Shown here piece by piece: positions 1 through 7,454 of a DNA stretch of 64,000 nt. The first letter of the stretch is position 1, and every line of letters starts with the position of its first letter. Position numbers and translations under genes: made by a program. The stretch comes from WJMT01 sp964456985 (GTDB lineage: Bacteria; Acidobacteriota; Aminicenantia; Aminicenantales; Aminicenantaceae): assembly GCA_964456985.1 (NCBI GenBank), contig CAYWDH010000001.1, positions 85,131-149,130 on the forward strand, read 5' to 3'. The notes under the pieces were generated by a model. That model made no database searches. It was not told the origin of the DNA and saw nothing but the letters and a program-made list of their open reading frames with translations.

Positions 1-33
1 TTAAATTTTTGGATAAAGGAGTACTGTAATTTC

Positions 34-402
34 TTAAAAAAGAGACCCACTTGACTCATTCCACCTAATCTCATATTCATATGTAGAAACTTGAGAATAG
101 GAAGCCTGAGATAAACAATCAAAGCTGCTTGTTTGTCCAGGATCCAAATCATTAGAAGTGACATAAGTGAAGGCCGTATCCAGGACGTTATCCCCAGAAT
201 CTTTTATGGTGAATGTAATCTTTACATTTAAGGCTTTTTTATCCCCATCATTTTTTATTTCCCCGAGAAATTCAGCATTTCCAGAAGAATCTTGCTGCAT
301 AGTGATTTCTCCCAAAATAATACAGTGGGCTTCTTTGTTAGATAAATTGCAGCTGCTGCTGAGTATGATGAGACACATCAATATTAAGACATTTTTTTTC
401 AT
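34..402 (-). CDS. Small lipoprotein, FxLYD-like domain
   Basis: Predicted 122-residue exported lipoprotein. The N-terminus has two lysines, a hydrophobic stretch and a lipobox-like Ser-Ser-Ser-Cys with the lipidated Cys at about residue 18. The rest (about 35-115) reads as an Ig-like beta-sandwich of the FxLYD type: 'AEFLGEIKNDGDKKALNVKI' followed by a 'DLDPGQTSSF' turn, a pattern usual in such small extracellular domains. The start follows an AGAGGA-type ribosome site. It stands alone, divergent from the small-gene cluster to its right. No enzymatic motif is visible, and the function is unknown beyond surface or periplasmic binding. Confidence 0.75.
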   Translation of the reverse strand: MKKNVLILMCLIILSSSCNLSNKEAHCIILGEITMQQDSSGNAEFLGEIKNDGDKKALNVKITFTIKDSGDNVLDTAFTYVTSNDLDPGQTSSFDCLSQASYSQVSTYEYEIRWNESSGSLF

Positions 403-447
403 TTGTTCCTCTTTTTCTATAACTTTTTGAATGTTTTTATCTTTTTT

Positions 448-476
448 ATGTTATTCCTTATCTTATTGAATTTCAA
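448..476 (-). promoter_or_regulatory. Candidate sigma-70 promoter for the small lipoprotein
   Basis: Read on the minus strand: TTGAAA (471-476), a 17-base spacer, then TAACAT (448-453), about 45 nt upstream of the lipoprotein start. It fits consensus moderately well in AT-rich DNA, so chance is possible. Confidence 0.35.
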
Positions 477-488
477 TTTCTTTTTTCG

Positions 489-516
489 GTGCTCCACTTT
501 CTATTGACAGGAGCAC
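489..516. repeat. 7-bp perfect inverted repeat, 14-nt loop
   Basis: GTGCTCC (489-495) and GGAGCAC (510-516) are perfect reverse complements in the divergent intergenic region. There is no T-run after the hairpin on either strand, so it is not a convincing terminator. An operator or a leader hairpin is possible. Confidence 0.5.
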
Positions 517-528
517 ACAATGCCCGAA

Positions 529-660
529 TGAGGCTTCATTGGAGCTTAGACTGCTTATGGTTAACACTATGAATACTCGTTCCCCCCGATCTGCTATGGA
601 CATCTAGATAATCCCCTCTCAAATATGAACCACGATTCTGAAACATATAGAGTGAAAAAG
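529..660 (+). repeat. Upstream repeat, copy 1 (~132 bp)
   Basis: This segment aligns by eye over its whole length with 6085-6217. Shared blocks include the CTTCATTG start, AGACTGCT, ACTC-TTCCCCCC-ATCTGC, AGATAATCCCCTCTCA and AAACATA-AT-GAAAAAG. Similarity is roughly 70 percent with one small gap. It carries no ORF. It ends about 113 nt before the start codon of the downstream gene, and copy 2 sits at an almost identical distance (121 nt) before its own gene. The rest of the 403-773 gap holds only the candidate promoters and an inverted repeat. Confidence 0.75.
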
Positions 661-695
661 TTCTTTGCGTTCTCTTCATAAATTCGGATTCTTCA

Positions 696-724
696 TTGAA
701 TGTTCTTTTTCTTTTATATAATAT
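696..724 (+). promoter_or_regulatory. Candidate sigma-70 promoter for the 774-1402 pair
   Basis: TTGAAT (696-701), 17 bases, TAATAT (719-724). The expected start of transcription is near 731, giving a leader of about 43 nt with a strong AGGAGG site before the ATG at 774. Confidence 0.45.
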
Positions 725-773
725 GGGTAATAAACGAGGAAAATCTATTCAAATTGAGGGAAAGGAGGTTCTC

Positions 774-1010
774 ATGAATGCTTTGCACATCATATGGGAT
801 GTCTGTTTCATCCTTCTCGGTATTATTTTAATCATTTTCAGTTTCTCAGGGGATCTTGAGGCCTATTGGGCATTGATATGCCTGGCTTTGATGGGATGGG
901 CTGTTTGGGATTTGAGAAAACAGATCCGTGAAATCCGCAAAAAGGGTGAACTTAGCCAGATGGAAAAAGAACGCGACGAGATACGCGAACGACTGGAAAA
1001 GGAGGAGTAA
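774..1010 (+). CDS. Small two-helix membrane protein with coiled-coil tail
   Basis: A 78-residue protein of unknown function. The reading frame is open further upstream, but AAAGGAGG at 761-768 five bases before the ATG at 774 fixes the start. Residues about 5-25 and 30-47 are hydrophobic and probably membrane-spanning. Residues about 48-78 are a highly charged Lys/Arg/Glu helix likely to form a cytoplasmic coiled coil. Its 3' end supplies the ribosome site of the next gene (GGAGGAG before the GTG at 1013), so the two are co-translated. I do not recognise a family. The kinase gene follows 0.5 kb downstream in the same direction. Confidence 0.7.
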   Translation: MNALHIIWDVCFILLGIILIIFSFSGDLEAYWALICLALMGWAVWDLRKQIREIRKKGELSQMEKERDEIRERLEKEE

Positions 1011-1012
1011 AA

Positions 1013-1402
1013 GTGGATCCCATTACGATTGCACTTATCGGTTTCGCAATTATTGCATTTGTAGCTGCAGGAATTATCAAACTTATCAAAGGAGAAAAGG
1101 CAAAAAAGCATCTGGCTGAAGCTGATGAGGCGCTGAAAAGCGGGGATGACAAGACGGCCATTCTCAGTTTCAAGAGAGCATTAAACAACGCCAATGAGAA
1201 TCCTGAAAAAGAAGCCGCTATTCTGGCTCAGCTGGAAGTACTCTATAAAAAGCATGGACTTGAATATGATTTAACCGATTTTCACAAACTCACCGATCAA
1301 TTCAAGATACTGAAGAAAAAATCCTCGAATAAGGCCCTACGTGGGTTGACAAAAACGCTCACATTGAAGAAGCAAATTGTCAAGAAGCTTCCGGAGTTAT
1401 AG
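1013..1402 (+). CDS. Membrane-anchored TPR-like small protein
   Basis: A 129-residue protein starting at GTG, two bases after the previous stop, with an AAAGGAGGAG site ideally placed. One N-terminal membrane helix (about 5-23) is followed by a basic stretch. Residues about 33-75 look like one TPR-type helical pair: 'HLAEADEALKSGDDKTAI' then 'FKRALNNANENPEKEAAI'. The C-terminus is Lys-rich. No catalytic motif is visible. By position it could be a partner of the upstream coiled-coil protein. The function is unknown. Confidence 0.7.
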   Translation: MDPITIALIGFAIIAFVAAGIIKLIKGEKAKKHLAEADEALKSGDDKTAILSFKRALNNANENPEKEAAILAQLEVLYKKHGLEYDLTDFHKLTDQFKILKKKSSNKALRGLTKTLTLKKQIVKKLPEL

Positions 1403-1558
1403 TCGGGAATATTGTAATTAGCTCATTTGACGATTTATTTCGAAATAGATGTTCAAGTAACAATCTATATGATTAATGTATTAGGCAGTGATGAATTGCC
1501 CGACCTATATCCTTAAGGGGAGACGGATTACTGAAGCCTTGAAAATTAGGAGGGTATT

Positions 1559-4500
1559 ATGACAGATAAAAAGGACAAAACAGAATCGCTTGATCAAACA
1601 AAGACAACGCTGCCAAACGAACCTATGGAAAAGATCAGGATTGTCGGCAATTATAAAATCCTCGAAGAAATTGGCAAAGGGGGAATGGGGACGGTTTATT
1701 TGGCCCAGCAAGAAAAGCCGATGAAACGAAAAGTCGCCATAAAGGTCATAAAACCTGGCATGGACAGCAAGGAAGTTATTGCTCGTTTTGAGTCAGAACA
1801 ACAGGCTTTAGCTTTGATGAATCATCCAAAAATTGCACAAGTTTATGATTCAGGATTAACAGATCAAGGTCATCCTTATTTTGTCATGGAATATGTACCG
1901 GGTTTGCCGATTACTGAATATTGTGACAAATACAAAATGACCACAAAAGAAAGGCTTATCCTTTTTCAAAAAGTATGCAGGGCTATCCAGCATGCCCATT
2001 TTAAAGGGATAGTTCATCGTGATATTAAGCCGACAAATATTTTGGTGAGTTTTCAAGACAATGAGCATATCCCGAAGATAATAGATTTCGGAGTTGCGAA
2101 AGCGTTGACCGATCAAGGCCTGACAGAAAAAACTTTGCATACTCGACACGGATTAGCTGTCGGGACCCCGGTTTATATGAGTCCAGAACAGGCAGAGTTA
2201 ACCGGATTCGATATAGATACTCGCACAGATGTGTATTCGCTTGGAGTCCTGCTTTATGAATTACTTGTGGGGGCAACTCCATTTGACAAAGATGAACTCC
2301 AAAGAGCAGGAATTATCGAGATGCTGAGAATAATTCGAGAAGCTGATCCTCCTCGGCCCACCACAAGATATGGCTCGTTAACTAATACAACATTAGATAT
2401 CGCGAAGAACCGGGGAACCAGCGAAGCAAATCTGAGAAAACAATTACAGGGTGATCTTGAATGGATTGTGATGAAGGCCCTGGAAAAAGACAGAAGGTAT
2501 AGATATAACTCAGCAACTGATTTAGCAACAGATATTGATAATTTTTTGAATAAGAAACCCATTCAGGCCCGTCCTCCGAGCATAGCATACAAAATAAAAA
2601 AATATGTTAGACGACATAAGACCGCTGCATTCGCCTTGGTTTCATTTCTGCTTCTAATCATTACTTTCTCTTTTTGGAATACAGTGGAGAGACATAGAGC
2701 AGAAAAGTCATTGAAAGAAGCCAATTACAATTTTGCGGTTGCTCTGAAAGAAAAGGCAAGAGCTTATGCAGAAAAGAAAGAATGGCAGTTAGTAAAGCTG
2801 TACAATGTGAACTCATTGTTTTACCAAGCGAAAGCCCAAAAGTACTTATTGATGACTGATATAGAATTTCCTTTTAGATTTCCAGATTTGATGTTAAAAC
2901 ACAGAATCTATGGAGATTGGCCCTGGATATCTATGGCCTCATCCTTTAGCCTGAGTCCTGATGCTAAATATATGGCATCAGGAAGCAAGAGTGGAAAAAT
3001 AAAAATTTGGGAAGTATCCAGCGGTAAAGTAACTTCCGCTATTAACACAGAAAATAAGATGATTGGTTTCCTGTGTTACAGTCCTGACGGAAAATATCTT
3101 GCTTCAGGAACTGGATGTGATTTGATAGGAACTTATGAAGTCAATCCACCGATAATAAAGGTCTGGGAAGTATCTAGCGGTAAGGAGATCGTGACATTTA
3201 GAGGTTTCAAAGATAAATTTTGCGGAACATTAAGATTCAGCCCCAGAGGGAGATATTTGGCCTATAATTCTTCGATATCCCAGGTTTCGTCTTTTAATAT
3301 TGAATCTCCAGATAATATTCCTAATGAAAGCACAGGTGATTTTCTAAGCTATTCTGGAAGGGATGCTGTAAAGCTCTGGGAAATATCCAGTGGAAAGGAG
3401 ACTATTCTGAAAGGCCATGAAGGCTTTATAAAATCAATATGTTTCAACCCTGATGGAATGAATATTGCTACAACGGATTCAAAAGGAACGATTAGAATCT
3501 GGGATGTTTCGAACGGTATGGAAATGACTCGTTATCTCGATAAAGGGGGTGGTCCGTTATGCTACAGCCCTGATGGAGAATATCTTGCTGCTGTTCGCCA
3601 AATTGAGGAGAGATTGTCTCCAGATCCAGCGGAAGATCCAGTAATAAATCTCTTAGAAGAATCCAGCGGAAAAGTCGCTCTTGAGCTAAAAGGTCACAAA
3701 CAGGAAATAAAATCACTAAGCTACAGTGTTGATGGAAATTATTTGGCTTCAGGTGACTCAGCTAATACGATCAAGATATGGGATGTATCTAGTGGAAAAG
3801 AGATTTTTACTGTTTCTGGAATAGGCGATCACGCTCTGTTCTTAAAAGACGGAAAACATTTGGCAACTATGAATTCTAAAGATTGTCAATTGACTGTCTG
3901 GGAAATATCTGATACTGAAACTCTGTTTACACTGAGGGAACACAGGGGAGAGATCACTTCTCTATACTTCAGCAAAAATGACAACGCACTGACTTCAAAA
4001 TGTCACGGAAGAGAGGTCATATTCTGGGATTTGAGTAAACAGAAACAGATAGGCTTCCATTCTAATCCGGAAGATAATGTTTTTTCTTTAGATGGAAAGT
4101 ATGAAGCAAGATTTAACACAGAAGGAACAATCCGAATAATGGAGCATATGGATGCAGAATCGTACATGGAGGCAGAGACGAGTATGATGGACCCTAAGAA
4201 AAAAATGGAGTTCATACAAATAGAACTGGGACGGGCTAGATCAGATTTTGCTAAACTGAAGCATAAAGATGTTATTTCTGTGTGTTTTAGTCCTGAGGGA
4301 AAATATCTGGCCTCCGGAGACAAAAACGGAATCATTAAGACCTGGAAATTAACATCGAGTCAGGAACTCGCAACTATAAATACGAACACCGTGCCGGTCG
4401 ATTTGATAAAATTTAGTGACAGCGGAAAATACCTGGCAGCTTTCAGCAGGTCTGGAGATTCGATTGAGATCTGGGAAGCTTCCACTGGCAGAGAGATTAA

Positions 4501-5536
4501 AACTTTGAGGGCTCATAGAGGAGGAGTGCGCACAGTAAATTTCAGTCCGGATCAGACATATTTGGCATCCTCTGGGGTCGAAGATAATATAATTAAAGTA
4601 TGGGAGATCTCTACTGGAAGAGAGATCGCCACTTTAAAGGGGCATAAAGCGGAGGTAAACGCATTAGATTTCAGTCCTGATGGTGAAGCTCTGGCTTCGG
4701 GCAGCTCGGATACAACAACAAAAATCTGGGAGATCCAGGGAGGCAAATGCATTACTCTTAGAGGACATAATGGCCCTGTCATGTCTGTCAGCTTCAGCAG
4801 TGATGCTAAGTATCTGGCCTCAGGCAGTGCAGACAAAACCATAAAAATCTGGAGTCTAAATCATATCGCAAATTATCTTTGGTTGGGATTAGACCAGCCG
4901 CATGAAGAAAAGGATGTCAAAAAAACTCTCGAGGAAGTTGAGGATCAGATAGGCTCTTTACTGGATGGAATCAATCCAGTCGATGCAAATTTCTATTTTA
5001 ATTCGGGAAAAGATTGTGCTGAAAGAGGAGAGTATATAAAAGCCATTGAGGAGTATAAAAAATCACTCCAACTTGTACCCAATTTCATAAAAGCTCTAAA
5101 TAGCCTGGGTGAAGCTTATTACATGCTTGGGGAATATGATGAGGCCCACGATGCGTTCAGCAGATCAATCGATATCGATAGTTTCTCCCCATTCCCGCAT
5201 TTCAATATTGCCTTAACTTATCTGAGTCAGAATCAGTACAAAAGGGCCAACGATTACTACCGGTATATAGTAGAGGAACTCAGTTTTAATCCTTATGATG
5301 GCATAGGAGACATCCAGGAATTATTAGACAGGAAACCTGACTTGATCTTTGCTTATTTGATTCGAGGGTATTTAAATATGAGATTCCTTAAAACTGACCC
5401 CCCAGACAAGGAACTAAGAATCACAAAAACCAAAGAGTTTATCAATAAGTTTATCAAAGAGTATGAAGGTGACCAGAAGTGGAAGGATGTGGCAAGAGAA
5501 TTATTGTCAGAACTGAAAAGTCAGAGTAAAAAATAA
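1559..5536 (+). CDS. Ser/Thr protein kinase with WD40 propeller and TPR domains
   Basis: A 1325-residue Hanks-type kinase receptor or scaffold. The kinase domain (about 31-335) has a Gly-rich loop GKGGMGTVYLA (39-49), the VAIK lysine (about 62), catalytic HRDIKPTN (about 153-160), DFGVAK (about 176-181) and an SPEQ activation segment. A single membrane helix (about 355-374) follows. Residues about 460-1100 contain many WD40-type repeats (SPDGKYLASG, then IKIWEVSSGK), enough for one or two propellers. TPR units lie at about 1142-1245. The start has an AGGAGGG site. The usual reading is that the cytoplasmic kinase faces a periplasmic propeller/TPR sensor across the membrane. Substrates are unknown. 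Similar kinase-WD40 fusions are common in Acidobacteriota, Planctomycetes and related phyla. Confidence 0.95.
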   Translation: MTDKKDKTESLDQTKTTLPNEPMEKIRIVGNYKILEEIGKGGMGTVYLAQQEKPMKRKVAIKVIKPGMDSKEVIARFESEQQALALMNHPKIAQVYDSGLTDQGHPYFVMEYVPGLPITEYCDKYKMTTKERLILFQKVCRAIQHAHFKGIVHRDIKPTNILVSFQDNEHIPKIIDFGVAKALTDQGLTEKTLHTRHGLAVGTPVYMSPEQAELTGFDIDTRTDVYSLGVLLYELLVGATPFDKDELQRAGIIEMLRIIREADPPRPTTRYGSLTNTTLDIAKNRGTSEANLRKQLQGDLEWIVMKALEKDRRYRYNSATDLATDIDNFLNKKPIQARPPSIAYKIKKYVRRHKTAAFALVSFLLLIITFSFWNTVERHRAEKSLKEANYNFAVALKEKARAYAEKKEWQLVKLYNVNSLFYQAKAQKYLLMTDIEFPFRFPDLMLKHRIYGDWPWISMASSFSLSPDAKYMASGSKSGKIKIWEVSSGKVTSAINTENKMIGFLCYSPDGKYLASGTGCDLIGTYEVNPPIIKVWEVSSGKEIVTFRGFKDKFCGTLRFSPRGRYLAYNSSISQVSSFNIESPDNIPNESTGDFLSYSGRDAVKLWEISSGKETILKGHEGFIKSICFNPDGMNIATTDSKGTIRIWDVSNGMEMTRYLDKGGGPLCYSPDGEYLAAVRQIEERLSPDPAEDPVINLLEESSGKVALELKGHKQEIKSLSYSVDGNYLASGDSANTIKIWDVSSGKEIFTVSGIGDHALFLKDGKHLATMNSKDCQLTVWEISDTETLFTLREHRGEITSLYFSKNDNALTSKCHGREVIFWDLSKQKQIGFHSNPEDNVFSLDGKYEARFNTEGTIRIMEHMDAESYMEAETSMMDPKKKMEFIQIELGRARSDFAKLKHKDVISVCFSPEGKYLASGDKNGIIKTWKLTSSQELATINTNTVPVDLIKFSDSGKYLAAFSRSGDSIEIWEASTGREIKTLRAHRGGVRTVNFSPDQTYLASSGVEDNIIKVWEISTGREIATLKGHKAEVNALDFSPDGEALASGSSDTTTKIWEIQGGKCITLRGHNGPVMSVSFSSDAKYLASGSADKTIKIWSLNHIANYLWLGLDQPHEEKDVKKTLEEVEDQIGSLLDGINPVDANFYFNSGKDCAERGEYIKAIEEYKKSLQLVPNFIKALNSLGEAYYMLGEYDEAHDAFSRSIDIDSFSPFPHFNIALTYLSQNQYKRANDYYRYIVEELSFNPYDGIGDIQELLDRKPDLIFAYLIRGYLNMRFLKTDPPDKELRITKTKEFINKFIKEYEGDQKWKDVARELLSELKSQSKK

Positions 5537-5576
5537 TGAGGCATGATAAATAATTTAACGATATTCTGTTTAATTT

Positions 5577-6023
5577 TTATTTACTTTTTCGCACTTCTTT
5601 TATCATTTCAATGACAGGCGTGATCAATGCTTCAGGCTTTTCCATATGAATATTGTGCCCTACATCATTAACGATAATGTGTTTCCCCCCAGGAATCATG
5701 GCTGCCAATTTTTTCTGCATTTCTATTCCCAGTTCTGCCATTTCCTTGACAGCTTTTTCACTAAATACAGGAGGCATGCCTTTTGTCCGGTCCCCGGCTG
5801 TTAAAACAACAAAAGGGACCTGAGGGAGCGGCGCGCTGTTCTTTACCTGTTCCATTGTGATATCTTGATTCGGGAATTTTTCCTGAAGTGAGCCATTTCT
5901 CTCCAGTGATTCGTTCGGATCAGTTGAAGTTGTTGGATTGGCCATTGCACTGATAAGGATAAAAATGAGTGAAAGGGCAAAAAAGATAAGAAAATTACTC
6001 AAACGTGATAGAAAATGTCTCAT
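5577..6023 (-). CDS. Secreted truncated alpha/beta-hydrolase (C-terminal half only)
   Basis: A 148-residue protein with a clear signal peptide (about 1-28, ending ISAMA) and a good AGGAGGT ribosome site. Residues about 65-145 match the C-terminal part of an alpha/beta-hydrolase: a beta-strand with PFVVLTAGDR (the acid region) and DVGHNIHMEKPEAL, where His would be the catalytic base. The N-terminal half with the oxyanion hole and GxSxG nucleophile is absent. This looks like an internal deletion that fused a signal peptide to the tail of the enzyme. It may be a decaying gene, or a non-catalytic protein still translated. It converges on the kinase gene. Confidence 0.65.
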   Translation of the reverse strand: MRHFLSRLSNFLIFFALSLIFILISAMANPTTSTDPNESLERNGSLQEKFPNQDITMEQVKNSAPLPQVPFVVLTAGDRTKGMPPVFSEKAVKEMAELGIEMQKKLAAMIPGGKHIIVNDVGHNIHMEKPEALITPVIEMIKEVRKSK

Positions 6024-6084
6024 TCGATACCTCCTGCCATCTAGAATTCAATACTATTGAAGAATGCTAATCGTTGCAAAAAAT

Positions 6085-6217
6085 TGGGCCTTCATTGTGA
6101 TTCAGACTGCTAACCGGTTATCACTTTGAGGACTCATTCCCCCCAATCTGCCTTGAAAATTGAGATAATCCCCTCTCAGAAAGAAGAATAAAAATAAAAC
6201 ATATTAGATTGAAAAAG
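6085..6217 (+). repeat. Upstream repeat, copy 2 (~133 bp)
   Basis: Second copy of the segment at 529-660, same orientation, ending 121 nt before the next gene's ATG at 6339. The best conserved part is the block around 6133-6180, from TTCCCCCCAATCTGC to AGATAATCCCCTCTCA. The rest of the 6024-6338 gap shows no gene. Confidence 0.75.
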
Positions 6218-6338
6218 AAATTACTTATGTGAAATTTCTTTCTTAACAAAATTTTGACAAACAATTGACTTCCCCGTGACAACTTATAAGGCTGTTCGAA
6301 TTAAATTGGGAATAGAAAAAGATAAAAGGAGGACAAAA

Positions 6339-7064
6339 ATGAGATTCCAAATTAAAAAATCATTCATTTTTATTTCTATCTTTGTTTTCTCAATCTCGGC
6401 TTTTTCTATGGGAGAGACACCCAAAAAATGGAATTTCTCTTTGACAGAACATCCAGAAATATCTCTGTATAATTTCTGTTCTGAAAATTCCCCTAACACG
6501 AGCATTTATTATGAAGAAGGAGAAAGTAAAAGAAGAGAAGTCCCACCTTTAAAACCTGAAAGAACATTAGGAGAAGCCCTATCAGGAGCAGCACTGGGAG
6601 TTGCAGGCTTATATGGCGGATTTTTTATTGGTGGCGGATTTGGCGATTATTTCTTACCCCCACTAGATGCGATTATATTTGGTATTACTGGGTGGGCCCT
6701 TGGCTCATCATTGGGTATATACATCATCGGAAGTATTGGAAATCAAACAGGCTCCTATCTGGCAACTATAGCGGGAAGTGTTTTAGGAGGATTGGCAGGG
6801 GGGGCTTTGGGCTATTTTAGTCTTTATCTTATTCCATTAGGAGATTTGTTTGTTTTGTCTCCTTTTATTGGGTCTGTTGTGGGGGGAATTATAGGTTTTA
6901 ATTTAACCCGTAGATACAAAAGCTCCGGACTTTCTGAAAAATCACTTATCAACTTCAACAATGGAAAAATGAAGTTGGGTTTTCCCCAGATTACTTTTCG
7001 TCCAAATCCTTTTGTCAGAGGTAATTTAATTCATACAGTAAATCTGGTGAGTGTGAGCTTTTAA
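6339..7064 (+). CDS. Glycine-zipper membrane protein, signal peptide
   Basis: A 241-residue protein of unknown function. AAAGGAGG at 6325-6332 decides the ATG at 6339, although the frame is open further upstream. Residues 1-23 are a signal peptide (ends SAFSMG). Residues about 75-200 are several Gly/Ala-rich hydrophobic segments such as LSGAALGVAGLYGGFFIGGG and VLGGLAGGALGYF, typical of glycine-zipper helices packing in a membrane. The C-terminal ~40 residues are polar and beta-like. It stands alone downstream of repeat copy 2. It may reside in the inner or outer membrane; the sequence does not decide. Confidence 0.7.
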   Translation: MRFQIKKSFIFISIFVFSISAFSMGETPKKWNFSLTEHPEISLYNFCSENSPNTSIYYEEGESKRREVPPLKPERTLGEALSGAALGVAGLYGGFFIGGGFGDYFLPPLDAIIFGITGWALGSSLGIYIIGSIGNQTGSYLATIAGSVLGGLAGGALGYFSLYLIPLGDLFVLSPFIGSVVGGIIGFNLTRRYKSSGLSEKSLINFNNGKMKLGFPQITFRPNPFVRGNLIHTVNLVSVSF

Positions 7065-7175
7065 ATTTGAAGAATTACAATTGTGGATGGGAACAGAATA
7101 TTACCGGAGAGTTTATTTCTTCTTTAAATGATAGAAATTCCCCTAACTCCCCTATTTATAAGCAGTTAGAGCAAG

Positions 7176-7248
7176 CACGCCCGGAGGGATTTGAACCCCC
7201 GACCTTTGGATTCGAAGTCCACCGCTCTATCCGCTGAGCTACGGGCGC
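7176..7248 (-). tRNA. tRNA-Arg (anticodon UCG)
   Basis: On the minus strand this folds as a standard 73-nt tRNA without encoded CCA. The acceptor stem pairs GCGCCCG with CGGGCGT (G1-U72 wobble), the D-arm is TAGCTCAGC...GAGC, the anticodon loop CTTCGAA reads UCG (codon CGA), and the T-loop is TTCAAAT with a five-pair stem. The discriminator base is G. The first anticodon-stem pair (27-43) reads G-A, a mild irregularity. I see no gene in the rest of the 7065-7440 gap other than the regulatory sites listed. Confidence 0.95.
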
Positions 7249-7328
7249 ACGTTGTTCCCGATTATTTTATCCTTAGGAAACAAGAAAATGCAAGTCTTCA
7301 TCCCCCTTTAGAGATTCCCGATTCAAAA

Positions 7329-7344
7329 TGTTCATTTTCGGACA
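7329..7344 (+). promoter_or_regulatory. Possible enhancer site (TGT-N10-ACA)
   Basis: TGT (7329-7331), ten bases, ACA (7342-7344), centred about 109 bp upstream of the predicted sigma-54 start. Both the spacing and the dyad form suit a binding site for a bacterial enhancer-binding protein. The motif is short and could be chance. Confidence 0.35.
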
Positions 7345-7418
7345 TTTTGTGTTCACTCTGATACAGATTTTCTGACTAAATTCCCCCAAAAAGCAATGAA
7401 CACCCTTAACACAAAACA

Positions 7419-7434
7419 TGGCACGCTTCTTGCT
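7419..7434 (+). promoter_or_regulatory. Sigma-54 (RpoN) promoter
   Basis: TGGCACG (7419-7425), CTTC, TTGCT (7430-7434): the GG and GC dinucleotides are separated by ten bases, an essentially perfect -24/-12 element. Transcription should start near 7445, which argues against the in-frame ATG at 7440 and for a later start of the DUF5916 gene. The promoter would drive it and the permease behind it. Confidence 0.85.
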
Positions 7435-7454
7435 CCTTAATGAATCGTTCCGCT

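Noticed and set aside
489..516. 7-bp inverted repeat between divergent genes as a terminator
   Set aside because: No T-run follows on either strand, and the region is upstream of both genes.
6254..6290. TTGACA/TTGACT boxes before the 6339 gene as a promoter
   Set aside because: No -10 box at the proper 16-18 base spacing (nearest TTATAA is 13 bases from the second box).
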